From NCBI GenBank assembly GCA_025677825.1, contig JAIXMO010000012.1, positions 434,001 to 498,000 on the forward strand: a stretch of DNA of 64,000 bases, in the 5' to 3' direction. The DNA is from Helicostylum pulchrum. Lineage: Eukaryota > Mucoromycota > Mucoromycetes > Mucorales > Mucoraceae. This document shows, in pieces, positions 48,573 to 60,993 of this stretch. The notes below the pieces were generated by a model, which was given only the letters and a program-made list of their open reading frames with translations, was not told the origin of the DNA and searched no databases. The position numbers were made by a program, and so were the translations under genes. Numbering within the stretch: position 1 is the stretch's first letter; every line of letters starts with the position of its first letter.

Positions 48573-51494
48573 ATGATAAAAAAAATAGGAGCAAGCATAA
48601 TGCTATTGTTGGTATTACTCTGTATACCAACTACGACAAGCCTTCGTCATAAAATTCTTTCGCGACACTACCTTGTGGAGTTATACGAAACCAACCCAAA
48701 CGCCACAACGGAATTCATCGATAGTTTTCACACACTATTTGATATCCATCGAATTATTTCCCACCGATTCTTACAGGCTGTCTCGATTGAAATGAAAGAT
48801 AACCTCACAATATCATCATTGCATACCCATTTAACCGTAAAGTCCATCTCACCTATTCAAATCATCCATCGTGCAGATTCTACTCCAGCATTGCATAACT
48901 TGACTCCAGTGCAGGTCGGTCTCGTGTCTCCGCATCGTTTATCACAAGTAGACAAAGTTCATCACGAATTAAAATTAACTGGCCAAGGTATATTTATAGG
49001 TTTGATAGATACAGGTACGCTACTACCCTCTCCCAAAAAAAATGATAGATTTAACACTGATTTTTTTTTGTGTTCATTTAGGTGTTGATTATTATCATCC
49101 AGCATTAGGTGGAGGATTTGGTCCAGGATTTAAAGTAGTGGCAGGCTATGATTTCGTAGGAGATCATTGGAATTCTAGTGACTCCAATTCAAAACCAAAG
49201 CCAGATAATGACCCACTTGATAACTGTGATAAAAGTTCAGGGGCCACAGGTAAAAAACACACAAAAAAAAACACTCTCCTTTGTCACCATTAATAAATAT
49301 ACAGGCCATGGAACTCATGTTGCTGGTATTATTGCTGGATTTGATGAAGAAAATGTAAGAATTATTTGTTACGATAAAAAAAATTTAAGCTAACTCGATA
49401 AAAAAGAATTTCACTGGCGTAGCACCGTTAGCAAAACTGGGTATGTGGAGAGTGTTTAGCTGTCAAGGATCAGCTCGTAGTGACGTAGTGTTAGCTGCTA
49501 TACTGATGGCTTTTGATGCAGGTGTAGACATTATTAGTATGAGTTTAGGGTCCGATATGCCTTGGAGCGCTCCACATAACATTCAAACAAAGTTAATTTC
49601 AAAGATTTCTGCTAGCGGTGTCAGTGGTAAAAAAGCATACTTTTATAAAAATATAATAACGATACTAACAAAATATATAGTGGTAATTTCGGCTGGAAAT
49701 ACAGGAGCTAAAGGGGCTTTCACTACCAGTACACCAGGAAATGTGGTACCCGCATTTGAAGTAGCTTCAGTCAATAACGCATACAATTTATTTGATGGCT
49801 CTTTTACAGTGACGGGTATACCTAACCCAATCGGTTTTAATTTTGTTCTTGGATCCAATTCTACTATGGAAGACGAATACCTGGCAATTTCTTATAATGG
49901 TAAAGGGAGCCTTGAGTCGGACGCTTGCCATCCAGAATTTATATCAAACCATATCCAAGGAAAGATCGCGCTTGTGAAACGAGGAGCCTGTAGCTTTTCG
50001 ACCAAGGTCACTCATCTTGCCTCAAAAGGAGCTATCGGAGCCATCGTGTACGACAATATTGACGAGCCGCCTACTGCCATCCGTTTAAGCAATGCCACTA
50101 TTCCCGTCTACGTAATCTCTTTACAAGACGGTCAATTCCTTTTCCATAATTCAAAAAACTCCCAAACATTTTTTCTGAAATTCTCAATCCGTACAGTTTT
50201 ACTAAAGAGTAAATACGCAGGTACCGTGTCTGCTTTTTCAAGTGTAGGACCTACAGCAGAGCTTGATTTTAAACCTAATATCGCTGCTGTGGGGCAGCTG
50301 GTTTACTCTACTTTACCAAGCTATTTAGGAAGTTGGGGGATAAAACAAGGGACTTCGATGGCGTGTCCGTATGTAGCGGGATCTATTGCATTGTATTTAG
50401 AATATCACGGTAAAAACAAGACAAGCCGAAACCAAGTTCACCAAAAATTTCAAAATTTTGCATTGGCAACTAGTATAGATAATAATACAAGCGGGTATCT
50501 CGATACTCCGCTTATTCAAGGTGCGGGTATTATTCAAGGTAATATATAGAATATCGAATTTTTTTTTTACAAATGACAAAACGGGGATTAATACTTTTTT
50601 TTTTAAGTTTATGATACTATACTAGAGACTACTCATGTTACACCGTCAGAGATTAGCTTTAATGATACATTTACAACCGATTACAGAATCAAAAATTTAA
50701 CACTAACGAATTATGGTCTAGACAGTGTATGTTACGGAATTTTTAACAATGTATCAGTATCGTTATCGTCTTATAATCGCTCCGCATTAGGATATGCGTA
50801 CTTGGGGTCTACTTTAAAAACATTCAATTATGCAAAACTCGAATTTTCTGCTGATCAAGTGTTTTTACTTGCAGGTCAAAGTCAAACGATACAAGTATCT
50901 GTGCACGTTCCTGACACTGACCCCAAGGACCATATCATGTACGGCGGCTTTATTCAATTCAAATCATACAACCACACTAAAGATTTACATGTGCCCTATT
51001 TTGGTATCGTGGGCAGCCAACGAGAATTACCCATCATCGATAAAGACGGTTGTAAAATTCAAAATAATGCGACCAACACAACATATGATATTTCAGGGTC
51101 AATAGTTTATGATTTAACATCATCACACCGGAATCCAGTTTTGATTCATTTAAAACTGTTGGCGCCCACATTAGTCTTGAAAGGAGAGTTGTTGAATGAG
51201 ACTCGGAATATTTTAGGTTACGCTTTTCCCCCTTTGGCATATCTTCAACGTGATTTCGTTAATGATACCAGTCCTAGATCTCCCGTCGTTTGGAGTGGCC
51301 AGTACTTTAAAACAATCCCGTACGATGTTTTGGCTTACTCTGAAGAGAACATACCTGAAGTTCCTCAAGAGCTTTATATTACGGTTAAACCTGGCAATTA
51401 TAGTATCAAGATCAGTGCGTTAAAGCAGTTTGGAGATATGAAGAACGAACAAGATTGGGAGTCATTTATTATAGGACCTTTAATTGTAATATAA
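48573..51494 (+). CDS. Secreted subtilisin-like serine protease with PA domain (copy 2)
   Basis: Family S8 protease, paralogue of the gene at 17020-20055. Six exons (48573-49014, 49082-49249, 49305-49354, 49407-49626, 49681-50538, 50608-51494) give about 874 aa. The start chosen (MIKKIGASIMLLLVLLCIPT) provides the signal peptide. After the I9-like propeptide come catalytic Asp in IGLIDTG, His in GHGTHVAGIIAG (canonical), oxyanion Asn in SAGNTG, PA insert (GKIALVKRGACSF), and Ser in GTSMACPYVAGS. The C-terminal beta-rich region mirrors copy 1 (DHIMYGGFIQF, LHVPYFGIVG). Exons 3 and 4 are exactly 50 and 220 nt in both copies and all five introns fall at matching sites. Asn-X-Ser/Thr sites are numerous, as expected for a secreted protein. 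Confidence 0.93.
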
Positions 51495-52695
51495 CGTTTT
51501 TTTATTTTTGTTTGTAGTTTGTTTATAAATTGTTTCTATTTAATCCGTTCATTTCAAACTTAGAATAGTCAATAATGTCCCCCGTTAACATACTTGAGAG
51601 AGAGAAAAAAAGAATGAAAGGGAAAGTCTCATGTGCTTTGATGGAAAGCACGTTTAAAGAGTGACGTATTAAACAACGCGTAGCCGAGTAATACCTTTTT
51701 GTTACTAGTTGCGGTTTTTTTATGCTGATCTTGTTTATAATATAAAACATGTAAAATGAAATCATACAAGCTTTATAAAAAAGTAAGTATTATTTCTAGA
51801 ACCTTGATACAAAAGAGTTCCCGAGCATGATATTTTTTCTATTCTGTAGAAAAAAAAAAAAAATGTAGTTCACTTTTTTCTGCCGAGATAGCTTCCCTAA
51901 TATAAAACAAAATAAGCCGATATATATATATATATAATGTATATTGTACATGGTAAATTCTTTCCCCGGTTGCAAGCAAAGTCATCTATTATATGATTGA
52001 AAAGATTATACGCGGTAAAAATCGGTTCAAAAGATCGACCTAGAAAAAAAAAAGGAATTTTAAAAGTTTCAGGTATTAAAAAAGATAGAGTATATAGCCG
52101 AAAGACAGGTTTATGAGTTTATTTATTTAAAAAGAACACAGTGACACACACAATATCTGTAGATTGTGATAGAGAGTAACACTTTTTTTCTTTTAACTCA
52201 CATATTTTTTATTTATTTTAAAAAGTATATATAACATAGTTAACCCCTCACATACAAAAAAAAAAAAAAAAAAAAGTAGGCCCGATGACATAAATTCTTA
52301 ATTACTGAAAAAACTTTGATAACGTCTTTTTACGATTTTTACATAATCAAATTGGAACATGAAAAGAAAACAATTTAAAATTTCTTTTTGAACCACTATT
52401 GATATATAGGTTACTACTGATCTGACGTCAAGTGCAACAATGATTTAAAGTAAACTGAAAACAAAAACAGTTACGATATTGTCAATAAAGCGAAATACAC
52501 ATACATAAGGGTGGCACCTAAATAAAGTTACCTATAACCCAAATCTTTGTTTACTTTTTAGACATTTGCTTTGCACATATATTTATTTCTCCCATAATGC
52601 ATTTTTTTTTTTTTTTTTGATACTTGAAACATAACCGAAAGATTAGCCGAAATGAATAGATCAAAGCAGGGCTTACGATATTAAGAATATATAAA

Positions 52696-52728
<33 letters not shown>

Positions 52729-52920
52729 AAATGAATTTGAATGACATGATTTATAAACCTGTTATGATCATCGCTAGGATTCGGCATTATCAATTTTTGA
52801 GAGTATAAATACATTAAACAATAGTATTAGAATTCCGTATCCTTTTCCAACTTTCTCTCTCTTTTTTTTTTGTCACTTTTTGAATTAAATAATAAATCAA
52901 TCGAAAGAAGAAAAAAAAAA
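51495..52920. other. Intergenic region, A/T-run-rich
   Basis: 1.43 kb holding long homopolymer runs (A-runs near 52258-52276; T-runs near 52602-52618 and 52698-52727) and a TA repeat (51921-51936). No gene recognised. Confidence 0.4.
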
Positions 52921-54290
52921 ATGTCCTTATTATTAGCTAATTTCCCGCCTTTAACTGGACGTTATTCAGTCGGATGCCATGATATCGAGTGGCAAAACCA
53001 ACAACCCTGTCCCAAAGCAGCACCAGAAGAGTACTGTAAATCGATATTGATGAGACTTTATTACCCTGCCAGTATTAAGAAAGGAGACCATAAAGCGAAC
53101 TGGATTACACATGCAGATTATGCTAAAGGTACAAAAAATTTATATATAAAAAAATAAATCAAAAACAAACACACACACTAAAAGTATATATATATAGCAT
53201 TATGTGACATTGCAAAACTACCCGCATTTTTATCAAACTGGTTATCAGGACTAGCATCTATAAAAAAGACGCGTTTTTATAAAGACGCTCAAGTACTTGA
53301 ACAAGAATTTCCAGTGATTATATTCTCGCATGGATTAGGAGGAAACCGATTGATTTACTCGTCCATTTGTTCGGACCTTACTAGTCACGGGTTCATTGTC
53401 GCAGCTATTGAACACCGTGATGGTTCTGCAAGTTTAGCAAAAGGCGTGGACGACGAATGGATTAAATATGATAACGTACCCCCCGAGGTCTGGGGCTTTA
53501 GACATCATCAATTACGACACCGTGTATCTGAAACAGAATTATGTTTGACAGCACTTGATCAAATAGCTGCGAAAGGCAAAGAGTCCGGTCCTAACTTTAA
53601 AGGCAAGTTAAATATGAAGTGCGTTGTAATGGCTGGACATAGCTTCGGCGGTGCAACTACGGTAATATAAATCTATGTGTTTAATTATGTTGGGTTAAAA
53701 TATAATTAAATTTTTTTAAAAAAAAAATAGATGTTAATGCTGAACGAAAAAAATTGTCGATTTCAATGCGGATTATTATTTGATCCTTGGGCTCAGCCTT
53801 TAATGATGATGACGGATGTAGATATCCATATTCAAAGACCAGTTATTGCTATTTTGAGTGAACAGTTTTCTTTCTGGCCTGATAATTATGAATCAGTTCA
53901 GGAACTTATCGACAACTCTGTTTTTTCCAACAAGAGTGTATGTGTCTCTCTAAACGGAACAGAGCATCAACATCAATCTGACGTACTCGTAAGTAGGACT
54001 TAAAAGAGAAAAAAAGGGACGATTGTAAAGCTTACACTTTTATAAAATATTAGTTGGTGCTTCGATACTGGACGATATTCGATTTTCGATCTCCTTTCAA
54101 AATCGATCCAGCTCGAGCCATTGATTTGAATACAGAAGCAGCAGTTACATTTATCAATAATATTTTATCTAATCCTATCACTAGTAAATTCACCTTGTCT
54201 TCAAATAATCCTAAATCAAGAAAAAGGACAAGAAATGCACCAAATTTTGATCCAATCATGAATCATAAAAAGCCTAAACTTGCCTTATAA
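52921..54290 (+). CDS. Platelet-activating-factor acetylhydrolase-like lipase
   Basis: Alpha/beta-hydrolase of the PAF-acetylhydrolase group, which removes short or oxidised acyl chains from phospholipids. Four exons (52921-53128, 53198-53661, 53731-53988, 54054-54290) give about 388 aa. MSLLLANFPPLTGRYSVGC is followed by FPVIIFSHGLGGNRLIYSSI, HGFIVAAIEHRDGSA, the nucleophile elbow VVMAGHSFGGATT, CGLLFDPWAQPL (acid region), and GTEHQHQSDV with the likely catalytic His. The C-terminus carries a basic tail (KSRKRTRNAPN). No signal peptide is evident, so it resembles the intracellular isoform II group. Confidence 0.92.
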
Positions 54291-54384
54291 TTTTTTACTC
54301 ATAAAAAAAAAATTTTTACCCCTATTTTTTCTTTTTTTTAAAAATACTCTCTTTTTTTTTAAAAAAAAAATATATAAAAAATAC

Positions 54385-55842
54385 ATGTCTTTTTCGTTCG
54401 AGTTGGCGTCTTATGAACAACCAAAGACAACATTATGGTAAAGCTCTAACTTTATAAAATACAAACGTGTTTTATGTTTTTTAAAAAAAAACTAAACTAG
54501 AAACTTTTTTAATAAAAGGATGGGTGAATTAGAACCTTGGATGGATGAACAATACATTCAACAATTGTGGTTTAACCTTAATGAAAAAGTTATGGTTAAG
54601 GTTATTCGAGATAAAACTACAGGGTATACAATAATATTTAAACATTTTCTTATATTTAAAAAAAAACTAACGAGTATATATAGTATTAGCGCAGGTTATG
54701 CGTTTGTTGACTTTAGTACTGCGGCAAGTGCGAGATTAGTCATGAGTAGATACAATGGTGTTGTAATGTCTAATTCACTTAAACAATTCAAATTAAATTG
54801 GGCTTCAGGAGGAGGGCTTATTGACAGAAGGTAAACAATAGGAATTCTCCCTTAAATACTTTTTGACTAATAGTTTTTATTGTTAAAAAGAGAGGACAGA
54901 CAACCAGAATATTCTATATTTGTTGGGGATTTGAGCCCTGAAATTACTGAAATTAATTTATTGGTAATAACCACATTATATTCTCCTTGTACCTGTACTT
55001 GTAATATACTAACACAAAATTATTTCAAAAAAAAAAAAAAAAAAAAAAAAATGTAGTCAGTATTTCGTACTCGTTATATTTCGTGTAAATCAGCAAAGAT
55101 TATGACAGATCCACGTACTGGAATGACTCGCGGTTATGGATTTGTACGATTTACTGAATTTATGGATCAACAAAGAGCCTTGATTGAAATGCAAGGGTAC
55201 TTTCTTGGTTCTCGTACTATTCGAGTTTCAGTTGCAACACCAAAGAACAAGTCGCCCTTCTCAGCCAGTACATCCAATTCATCACTTTTAGCCTCACCTA
55301 ATAAATCACCTTTACAATCACCTTTACTTCTTCATCATCATCTTGATACAGCCAACACCACTGTATTTGTCGGTGGGTTATCTGCTCCTATTCATGAAGA
55401 TGAATTAAGACAGTACTTTCAACACTATGGTGAGATTGTATATGTAAAGATACCACCTGGAAAGGGATGTGGGTTTGTTCAATTTGTTTTACGTGAATGT
55501 GCTGAATTAGCTATTGCACAAATGAACGGGTATCAAATTGGTAACTCACGTATTCGTTTGTCTTGGGGAAGATCTCAAAATGAAAAGGCTTCTTCTACTA
55601 TTCCAACACAAATGATCATCAATCAAAACATATTACCTTCTTCATTATATCAATCTGTTTACCCTGCCATCTCTTCCGTAGCTCAACAAGACTTTATGCA
55701 AAACACATCTTATTCAGATTTAAACTTTTTACCTAATGATACCACTACTCATGATGACTTTATTGAATCCTTGTTGTTGAACTCTAATAACGAAAAGAAC
55801 CGTAAAGTCGATTGGCGATTGAATCAAATCTATGCTCAATAA
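54385..55842 (+). CDS. NAM8: NAM8/CSX1-type RNA-binding protein with three RRMs
   Basis: RNA-binding protein of the family that includes yeast Nam8 (U1 snRNP, meiotic splicing) and fission-yeast Csx1 (mRNA stability). Five exons (54385-54437, 54519-54623, 54684-54830, 54891-54963, 55057-55842) give about 387 aa. RRM1 starts TLWMGELEPWMDE with GISAGYAFVDF. RRM2 has YSIFVGDLSPEI and TRGYGFVRF. RRM3 has TTVFVGGLSAPIHEDELRQY and GCGFVQFVLRECAELAI. The Ser/Pro-rich linker between RRM2 and RRM3 and the Asn/Gln-rich tail are typical. The acceptor at 54683 was chosen over the nearer AG at 54694 because only the former keeps frame. Confidence 0.93.
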
Positions 55843-56840
55843 GCTTCCTTCTCTGACATCTCTTTTTTTTTTTTACTATTATATATTTTATTTGCTATAC
55901 TATTACTATTTTTATTATTTTTTATTACTATTATTCATTCCCTCATATGTATTTCCTTATTTTTTTCTTTTTTATATTTTGCATACATTTGCTTTATTTA
56001 CGTTCTTATATCTCTCTCTCTTTTTTTTCTGCACTAAAAATAAAATTCACTTTGTATTAATTGTACCAACTGAACGAAAAAAAATAACTAAATAGCAAAG
56101 TCTCCTAGAGATATTATAGTTCTACCAGCCAATAACATATCGTATGTACCTGTGCATGGAGCCTGATCAAAATCTTAATGCGCTTTTGACTCTAATTAGT
56201 ATTACACTGTAGTTTAACAAAACCAGAACGAGTATTTGATCCGATTCCTTACATCCATTCCTCACAAAAAATAATAATATATGTTTGTGTAACCATAGAT
56301 GGGCAGATGCATGAAATTATCAAGAAAAGCGTACTTTTTTCATCAGTGTCAAAAGAGACTTTTCATATCTATATATCTTGAAACAAGCTTCGACTTTATT
56401 TTTATACGTCAAGTATTACAAGATGGAACCTCAGTTGCATACATATAAAACCTATTAACAGGATGAACAATAATAATAAAATGATGATAGCATAATATTT
56501 TTTTTACTGACGGAACAAGGTGTAAGTGCAAAGGAGATATGTACCAACTACTTCATACCGGAATAAAACGCACCGTTTATTTTTTCTTTAAAAAAAAAGA
56601 AATGCAAACTGACACATTCAAACTACAGTAACTTTTAACTGAATAAAAAAAAAAGCGCAGCAGACATTTTATGTCGGTACGTTTTTACTCAATAAAGAAA
56701 AAATATTCGCTTACAACATAAGAAACATAACTACTGTATTAAATAGTGTCTAAAACACATAATCAGCCGTTGTTTTTAACATTACTGTTCGCATGTACTT
56801 ACAGGTTCAAAAATTAGGCGTTGGCGTGAGCCATTTTAAT
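55843..56840. other. Intergenic region between NAM8-like gene and left repeat arm
   Basis: About 1 kb of AT-rich DNA; the first 200 bp is T-rich 3' UTR. No gene seen. Confidence 0.4.
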
Positions 56841-57107
56841 TTTTTTTTTTTTTTTTTAACTTTTTCAAACCCACAATTTGTATACAACAAATTTTTTTCC
56901 TTATAAGTAGTCCTGGATCCAGGGTTTCTGCTGTTTCCTCCAGGCTTTCAGTGAGGATCATGTCTTCAGGGATGGGTATGATAAGAGAATAGACTCAGGC
57001 AGCGTCCTATGTATGCAAGCTAAGTTGCACAGGCCTTCCTACTTCCCCCCCTTTTTTTTTATTATATAAAACGAAAATGAAAAAATATCTTTTTATAAGA
57101 CAACCTA
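56841..57107 (+). repeat. Left arm of a ~265-bp inverted repeat
   Basis: Matches 60994-61259 in reverse complement. The core (about 56871-57060) is nearly identical: only two substitutions plus a C-run length change were counted. Flanks on both sides (T-run then a CTTTTTCAAACCCACAATTTG-like stretch; GAAAATGAAAAAATATCTTT) are alignable but more diverged. This gradient is what functional constraint or gene conversion of the core would give. Confidence 0.9.
56907..57060 (+). ncRNA. Candidate small non-coding RNA gene, copy A
   Basis: Inside the repeat core, a TATA-like box (TATACA at 56881) lies about 29 nt upstream of GTCCTGGATCCAGGG, and the core ends in a C-run followed by ten T, a polymerase III-type terminator. 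The palindrome CCTGGATCCAGG (56912-56923) and a TGCAA...TTGCA hairpin are preserved in both copies. No match to U1-U6, RNase P, MRP, SRP or 5S RNA consensus was recognised. Transcription is inference. Confidence 0.35.
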
Positions 57108-57860
57108 TTACTTTTTAAACGCTGTATGAGTTTCTATGCTGCTTTGCTAAAGAATGAGATCATTTCTTTGTAAGGCGCATATGCGTGACTGCAAATGTTT
57201 AAAGCGTAGAAAAAAAATCAGTTTCGCCATCATGCATAATTTAAAGCAAAGTGTAGTTACACTGCTTGTTGACGACCACCCAGTTTTATTCAAACAATAT
57301 AAAGATATTTAATAAAAAAAAATACATCATCGTCAAAAGATTTTTGGCAGCTCATATTTTTATTTATTCGACTATCTTGACATACAGAAGGAAAAGGCAA
57401 TTTTTTTTTAAAGATTTGCCGCTACAGTGTTACGTTTCATCTGAGCGTAACTGGGATACTTTTTCCAATCAAGACGAAAAAAAACCTTAGTGTCTGATAC
57501 TTACTAACAAAGTCATTGTTCATAAACGCATTTTTTATGTCTCTCATTTTCGGACGGCGTCTCAACCAAGATGTCGACTTGCTGATGATACTACTACTTT
57601 TATGCTCTTACAGTTTCTGATCCAAAGCATTGCCATTTATTTCATTATACCTTCGTTGATTTGTCAACTCATGCGTATTCCCTGACTATACAATAAAAGG
57701 CTACCCCACTTTTTTTTTAAAAAAAAAGTTTCAAAGATAAGACGTCTCTGTATGATTGGTTTTAAATTGTGACCATTTTAAAAAAAGAAAAAAGATGAAT
57801 TGTCCCACTTGGAACGCACACACAAATATTTTTTTTTGTTTCCTCCCTTCTTGTATTAAA
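57108..57860. other. Intergenic region upstream of CIA2
   Basis: About 750 bp between the left repeat arm and the CIA2 start, including its promoter with T- and A-runs at 57711-57727. No additional gene seen. Confidence 0.4.
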
Positions 57861-58431
57861 ATGTCACAAAACCTTATTAACGCCAACCCTACCATTTACA
57901 ACACAAAGACGTTTGTTCGTAAAGAATCTGAAGCCGAGTTCGATGATGACATTGAGGACTCAATTGATTCACAAGAAATATTTGATCTCATTCGTTCTAT
58001 TTCCGACCCTGAACATCCCTTGACTTTGGAACAACTTAATGTGACTCAATTTGAACATATTGAAGTAGACAATCAAATCAACAAGATATTAATTGAATTC
58101 ACACCTACTATTCCTCATTGTTCTATGGCTACCTTAATTGGGTTATGTATTCGAGTTCGTTTATTGCGTAGTTTACCCGATAGATTCAAGGTAAAAAAAA
58201 GATAGTTTTTTTTTTTTTTTTTTTGGTATATAGATGACTAATATAAGAATTGATTAGGTTGATATTCGAGTTCGTAAAGGTACTCATCAATCAGAAGGTG
58301 CTGTCAACAAGCAATTGAATGATAAAGAAAGAGTTGCTGCTGCTTTAGAGAATAATCATTTGTTGGAAGTAGTCAACCAATGTTTAGCTACAGCCAGTTT
58401 GCGTGGTGCTCAACAAGTACCTTCCAATTAG
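57861..58431 (+). CDS. CIA2: Cytosolic iron-sulfur assembly factor CIA2 (MIP18/FAM96 family)
   Basis: Component of the CIA targeting complex that delivers Fe-S clusters to cytosolic and nuclear apoproteins. Two exons (57861-58190, 58258-58431) give 167 aa, the family norm. [14 protein letters not shown] begins the protein; an acidic stretch follows. The DUF59 core has [20 protein letters not shown], and the reactive Cys of the family lies in [20 protein letters not shown]. Exon 2 starts [20 protein letters not shown] and ends RGAQQVPSN. Start chosen for this conserved beginning; a longer upstream frame is poly-Phe-like. Converges on the PAK-like kinase gene. Confidence 0.96.
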
Positions 58432-58612
58432 AAAAAAAAAAAGTGTATATCCCCCCCCCCCTTTCTCGCTTTCTTTTTTAAAAAATTAGCATTAAAAAAT
58501 AAAATGGAAAAAAAAAAGATGATTATTATTATTAAATTTATAGTACAAATAACGGTGATTAACGAAAAAAAAAAAAAAAAAGGAAAAAAAAAAAAGTAAT
58601 ATATATTGACAT

Positions 58613-60722
58613 TTATGAGACTGTACCAACAGCTAAATCTTCTGTTTGGCCTTCTTCTTCTTCCTCCTCTTGTTGAAGTAACTCTAACCTTCGCGTATCT
58701 TCAATAAGTTCAATCATATCTTCTGTAGTTGCAACGGATCGAAGGAACGGGTGTTTTAAAAGTGTTTCTGCGTCTGGTCTTTGAGCTGGATCATTTGTTG
58801 TACAAAGTTCGAGAAACTCTTTAAAGTGTTCTGACCATCGATCTGGTTCTTTTAACGTAGGCAATCCACTTGACACAATTAAAAATAACGCCTATACATC
58901 ATGTTAGATTTTTACAAAAAAAAGTAAAATAACAACACTAAAAACTCACTCTTAAAGGTGGATATTCTACATAGGGTGGATCACCTTCTGCCATTTCTAA
59001 TAAAACTACGCCTAAACTCCAAATATCTACTTTGGAAGTATATTTTAACCCTTTAATCACTTCTGGTGCCATCCAATAAGGTGTTCCAACAATTGAATTT
59101 CTTTCTGGTTGAGTTTTTGACAATTGAGCACAATGACCAAAATCAGCTAAAAAAAACTCGGGTAAAGTTTAGTTTTACAGCATTATAAAAAAGCCATTAA
59201 ATCTTACCTAGTTTAATTTCACCACGCATATTTAATAATATATTATCACTTCTAATATCTCTATGAATCCGATTCAATCGATGAATTCTACATAAAGCTC
59301 TTAGTATATCACGAGCGACTCTTCCAATTTGATCTTCAGCCATTCTGGAAGCGTCCGGGTCAATGGAGATGATATCTGCTAAAGAAACATCCATGCACTC
59401 CATCACGACCCAAATATCGTCTGCTGTGGTATAGCAAGCAATAAACTCTACTACGTTTGGATGTCGACTCATTTTCATCGTAGTTAATTCGTTTCGAATC
59501 TTGCTTAGTTTTTCTTTGGCTGTGTGGGGGATTTTTTTGATCGCTACAATTCGCTTGGATAAAATGTGTTTCGCTGCATACATGGGTCCTGATTCTCCTT
59601 CTGCAATTAAAATTAAGTCGGTATAAATTGAGTTGGGGTCAGCAGAATCAGCGATATCATCTACATAAAAAAGTGTATTAGTATTGTACTAATTATGCAC
59701 GCAAAAAAGTTTTTTTTTTTACCGATGAAGCTAGAGTTTAGGGCTAAATGTGATTCTACAGGTACAGGTGTATCATCTAATTGAGTCTCTGGAAGAGGTG
59801 GTATATCTGTAGATGATTTTAATAATGAAAGGTGTAATAGTTTCGATGACCTTGCACGTGATGGAGGTGCATAACCTATAGGTAATAAATTATCATCTTC
59901 TTCCAGTGTAATGTTTGAAATAGAAGAAGAAGTGGTAGTTGAAGAAGAGGATTGTTGTTTTGTAGGAGACGAAAGAGGTGATTTAATATTATTGGATTGA
60001 AGTGAATCTGGCATTCTAATATTATGCAATAATTTTTCTACGGTTGCTGGATTATTCTTTACGACTTCTTCTGGTACACCAGAAGCAAGTAATATTTTTT
60101 GCCATTTAATGGGTAGCCCTTTAAACCCATACTTCCCTACTTGAACATGTATATTGTGTTGTACATTATATGGTTTTCCTATCAATGTTGGTGTCTTTTG
60201 TAATGTACTTGGATCACCTATTAAAGTAAGAAAAAGAGGGGTGATTACTATTTTAAGTCTCCTATTATAAAAAAGAAGAAAAAAATCTATTTACGTTCTG
60301 GTTTGACGGGTGAAGGTACAAGATGGGGAGTAACATAATGTGTATCCATTACATCGTCACTAGGTAAATTCGATTGCCATACATCGGGTAAACCCTAATA
60401 TATAAACATGTTAATTTTTTTTAATGTTTTTTATGTGCGTGTTTGTATGTGTTTGTACCATATATTTTCCACTATCTCTATTATATTCTACATGAATACC
60501 ATGCTCAAACTTTGTTGGTTTACTAATATCCAATATCTTTTCACCAAAGTTTTGTTGTTGTTTACTTGATCTTGACATTTTGGAAGATAATGAAGTATCT
60601 GACCGATTAGTTTGTCTGTACAGTTTTAAACTGGATAAAGTGGATGAAGAGTTCTTTTTACGTAGACTTTTAGTAGATGACGAAGTTCCATGTTGATTGG
60701 GCGTTCCTATGGTATTGCCCAT
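58613..60722 (-). CDS. PAK/Ste20-family kinase with two CRIB domains
   Basis: Predicted Cdc42/Rac effector kinase. Six exons (60722-60459, 60394-60295, 60217-59723, 59660-59208, 59146-58950, 58891-58613) give about 595 aa. Residues 1-60 are Ser-rich starting MGNTIGT. CRIB 1 at ~66-92 is [20 protein letters not shown] then GLPDVW after a splice. CRIB 2 at ~134-160 is [19 protein letters not shown] then GLPIKW. The kinase (~298-556) has glycine loop [40 protein letters not shown] and the GI-helix region. The first loop Gly is Ala and the HRDxK lysine is Arg, though DFG and the VAIK lysine are intact. No PH domain is visible, unlike Cla4. Tandem CRIBs are unusual for this family. Confidence 0.92.
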
Positions 60723-60993
60723 CTATTTATTATGTCCCTTGTTGTTGTTATTATTAAATAGTAATGAGAGAAAAAAAGAACCACAGAAAAAAGAGGGAAG
60801 CTCTCCTTTCATTTTTTTTTTCCCAGACCAAACAAATAAAGTCCGATTTTTTTTTTGCTCGAAAACAACGTTTTAAAAACCCTCAAACGAATTTTTGCAG
60901 TCACACATATGCGCCTTATTACAAGAAATAGACCCAACTACATGATAGTCTCTTAAGCAGGAAAACATAGAACCTTATATTACGTTCACAGTT
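60723..60993. other. Kinase promoter region
   Basis: About 270 bp between the kinase start and the right repeat arm. T- and A-runs are present; nothing specific recognised. Confidence 0.4.

Noticed and set aside
51523..51765. 80-codon minus-strand frame after subtilase copy 2
   Set aside because: Unstructured composition overlapping the 3' UTR; no homology pattern.
52551..52814. Minus-strand frame with a long Lys run
   Set aside because: Created by the T-homopolymer at 52698-52727.
56907..57060. Similarity of CTTTCAG...GGATCAT to the U3 snoRNA box A region
   Set aside because: Only a short motif fits; the rest lacks U3 boxes B, C and D in order, so the RNA was left unclassified.
57266..57490. 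74-codon plus-strand frame between repeat arm and CIA2
   Set aside because: AT-driven, no motif, no plausible splice to CIA2.
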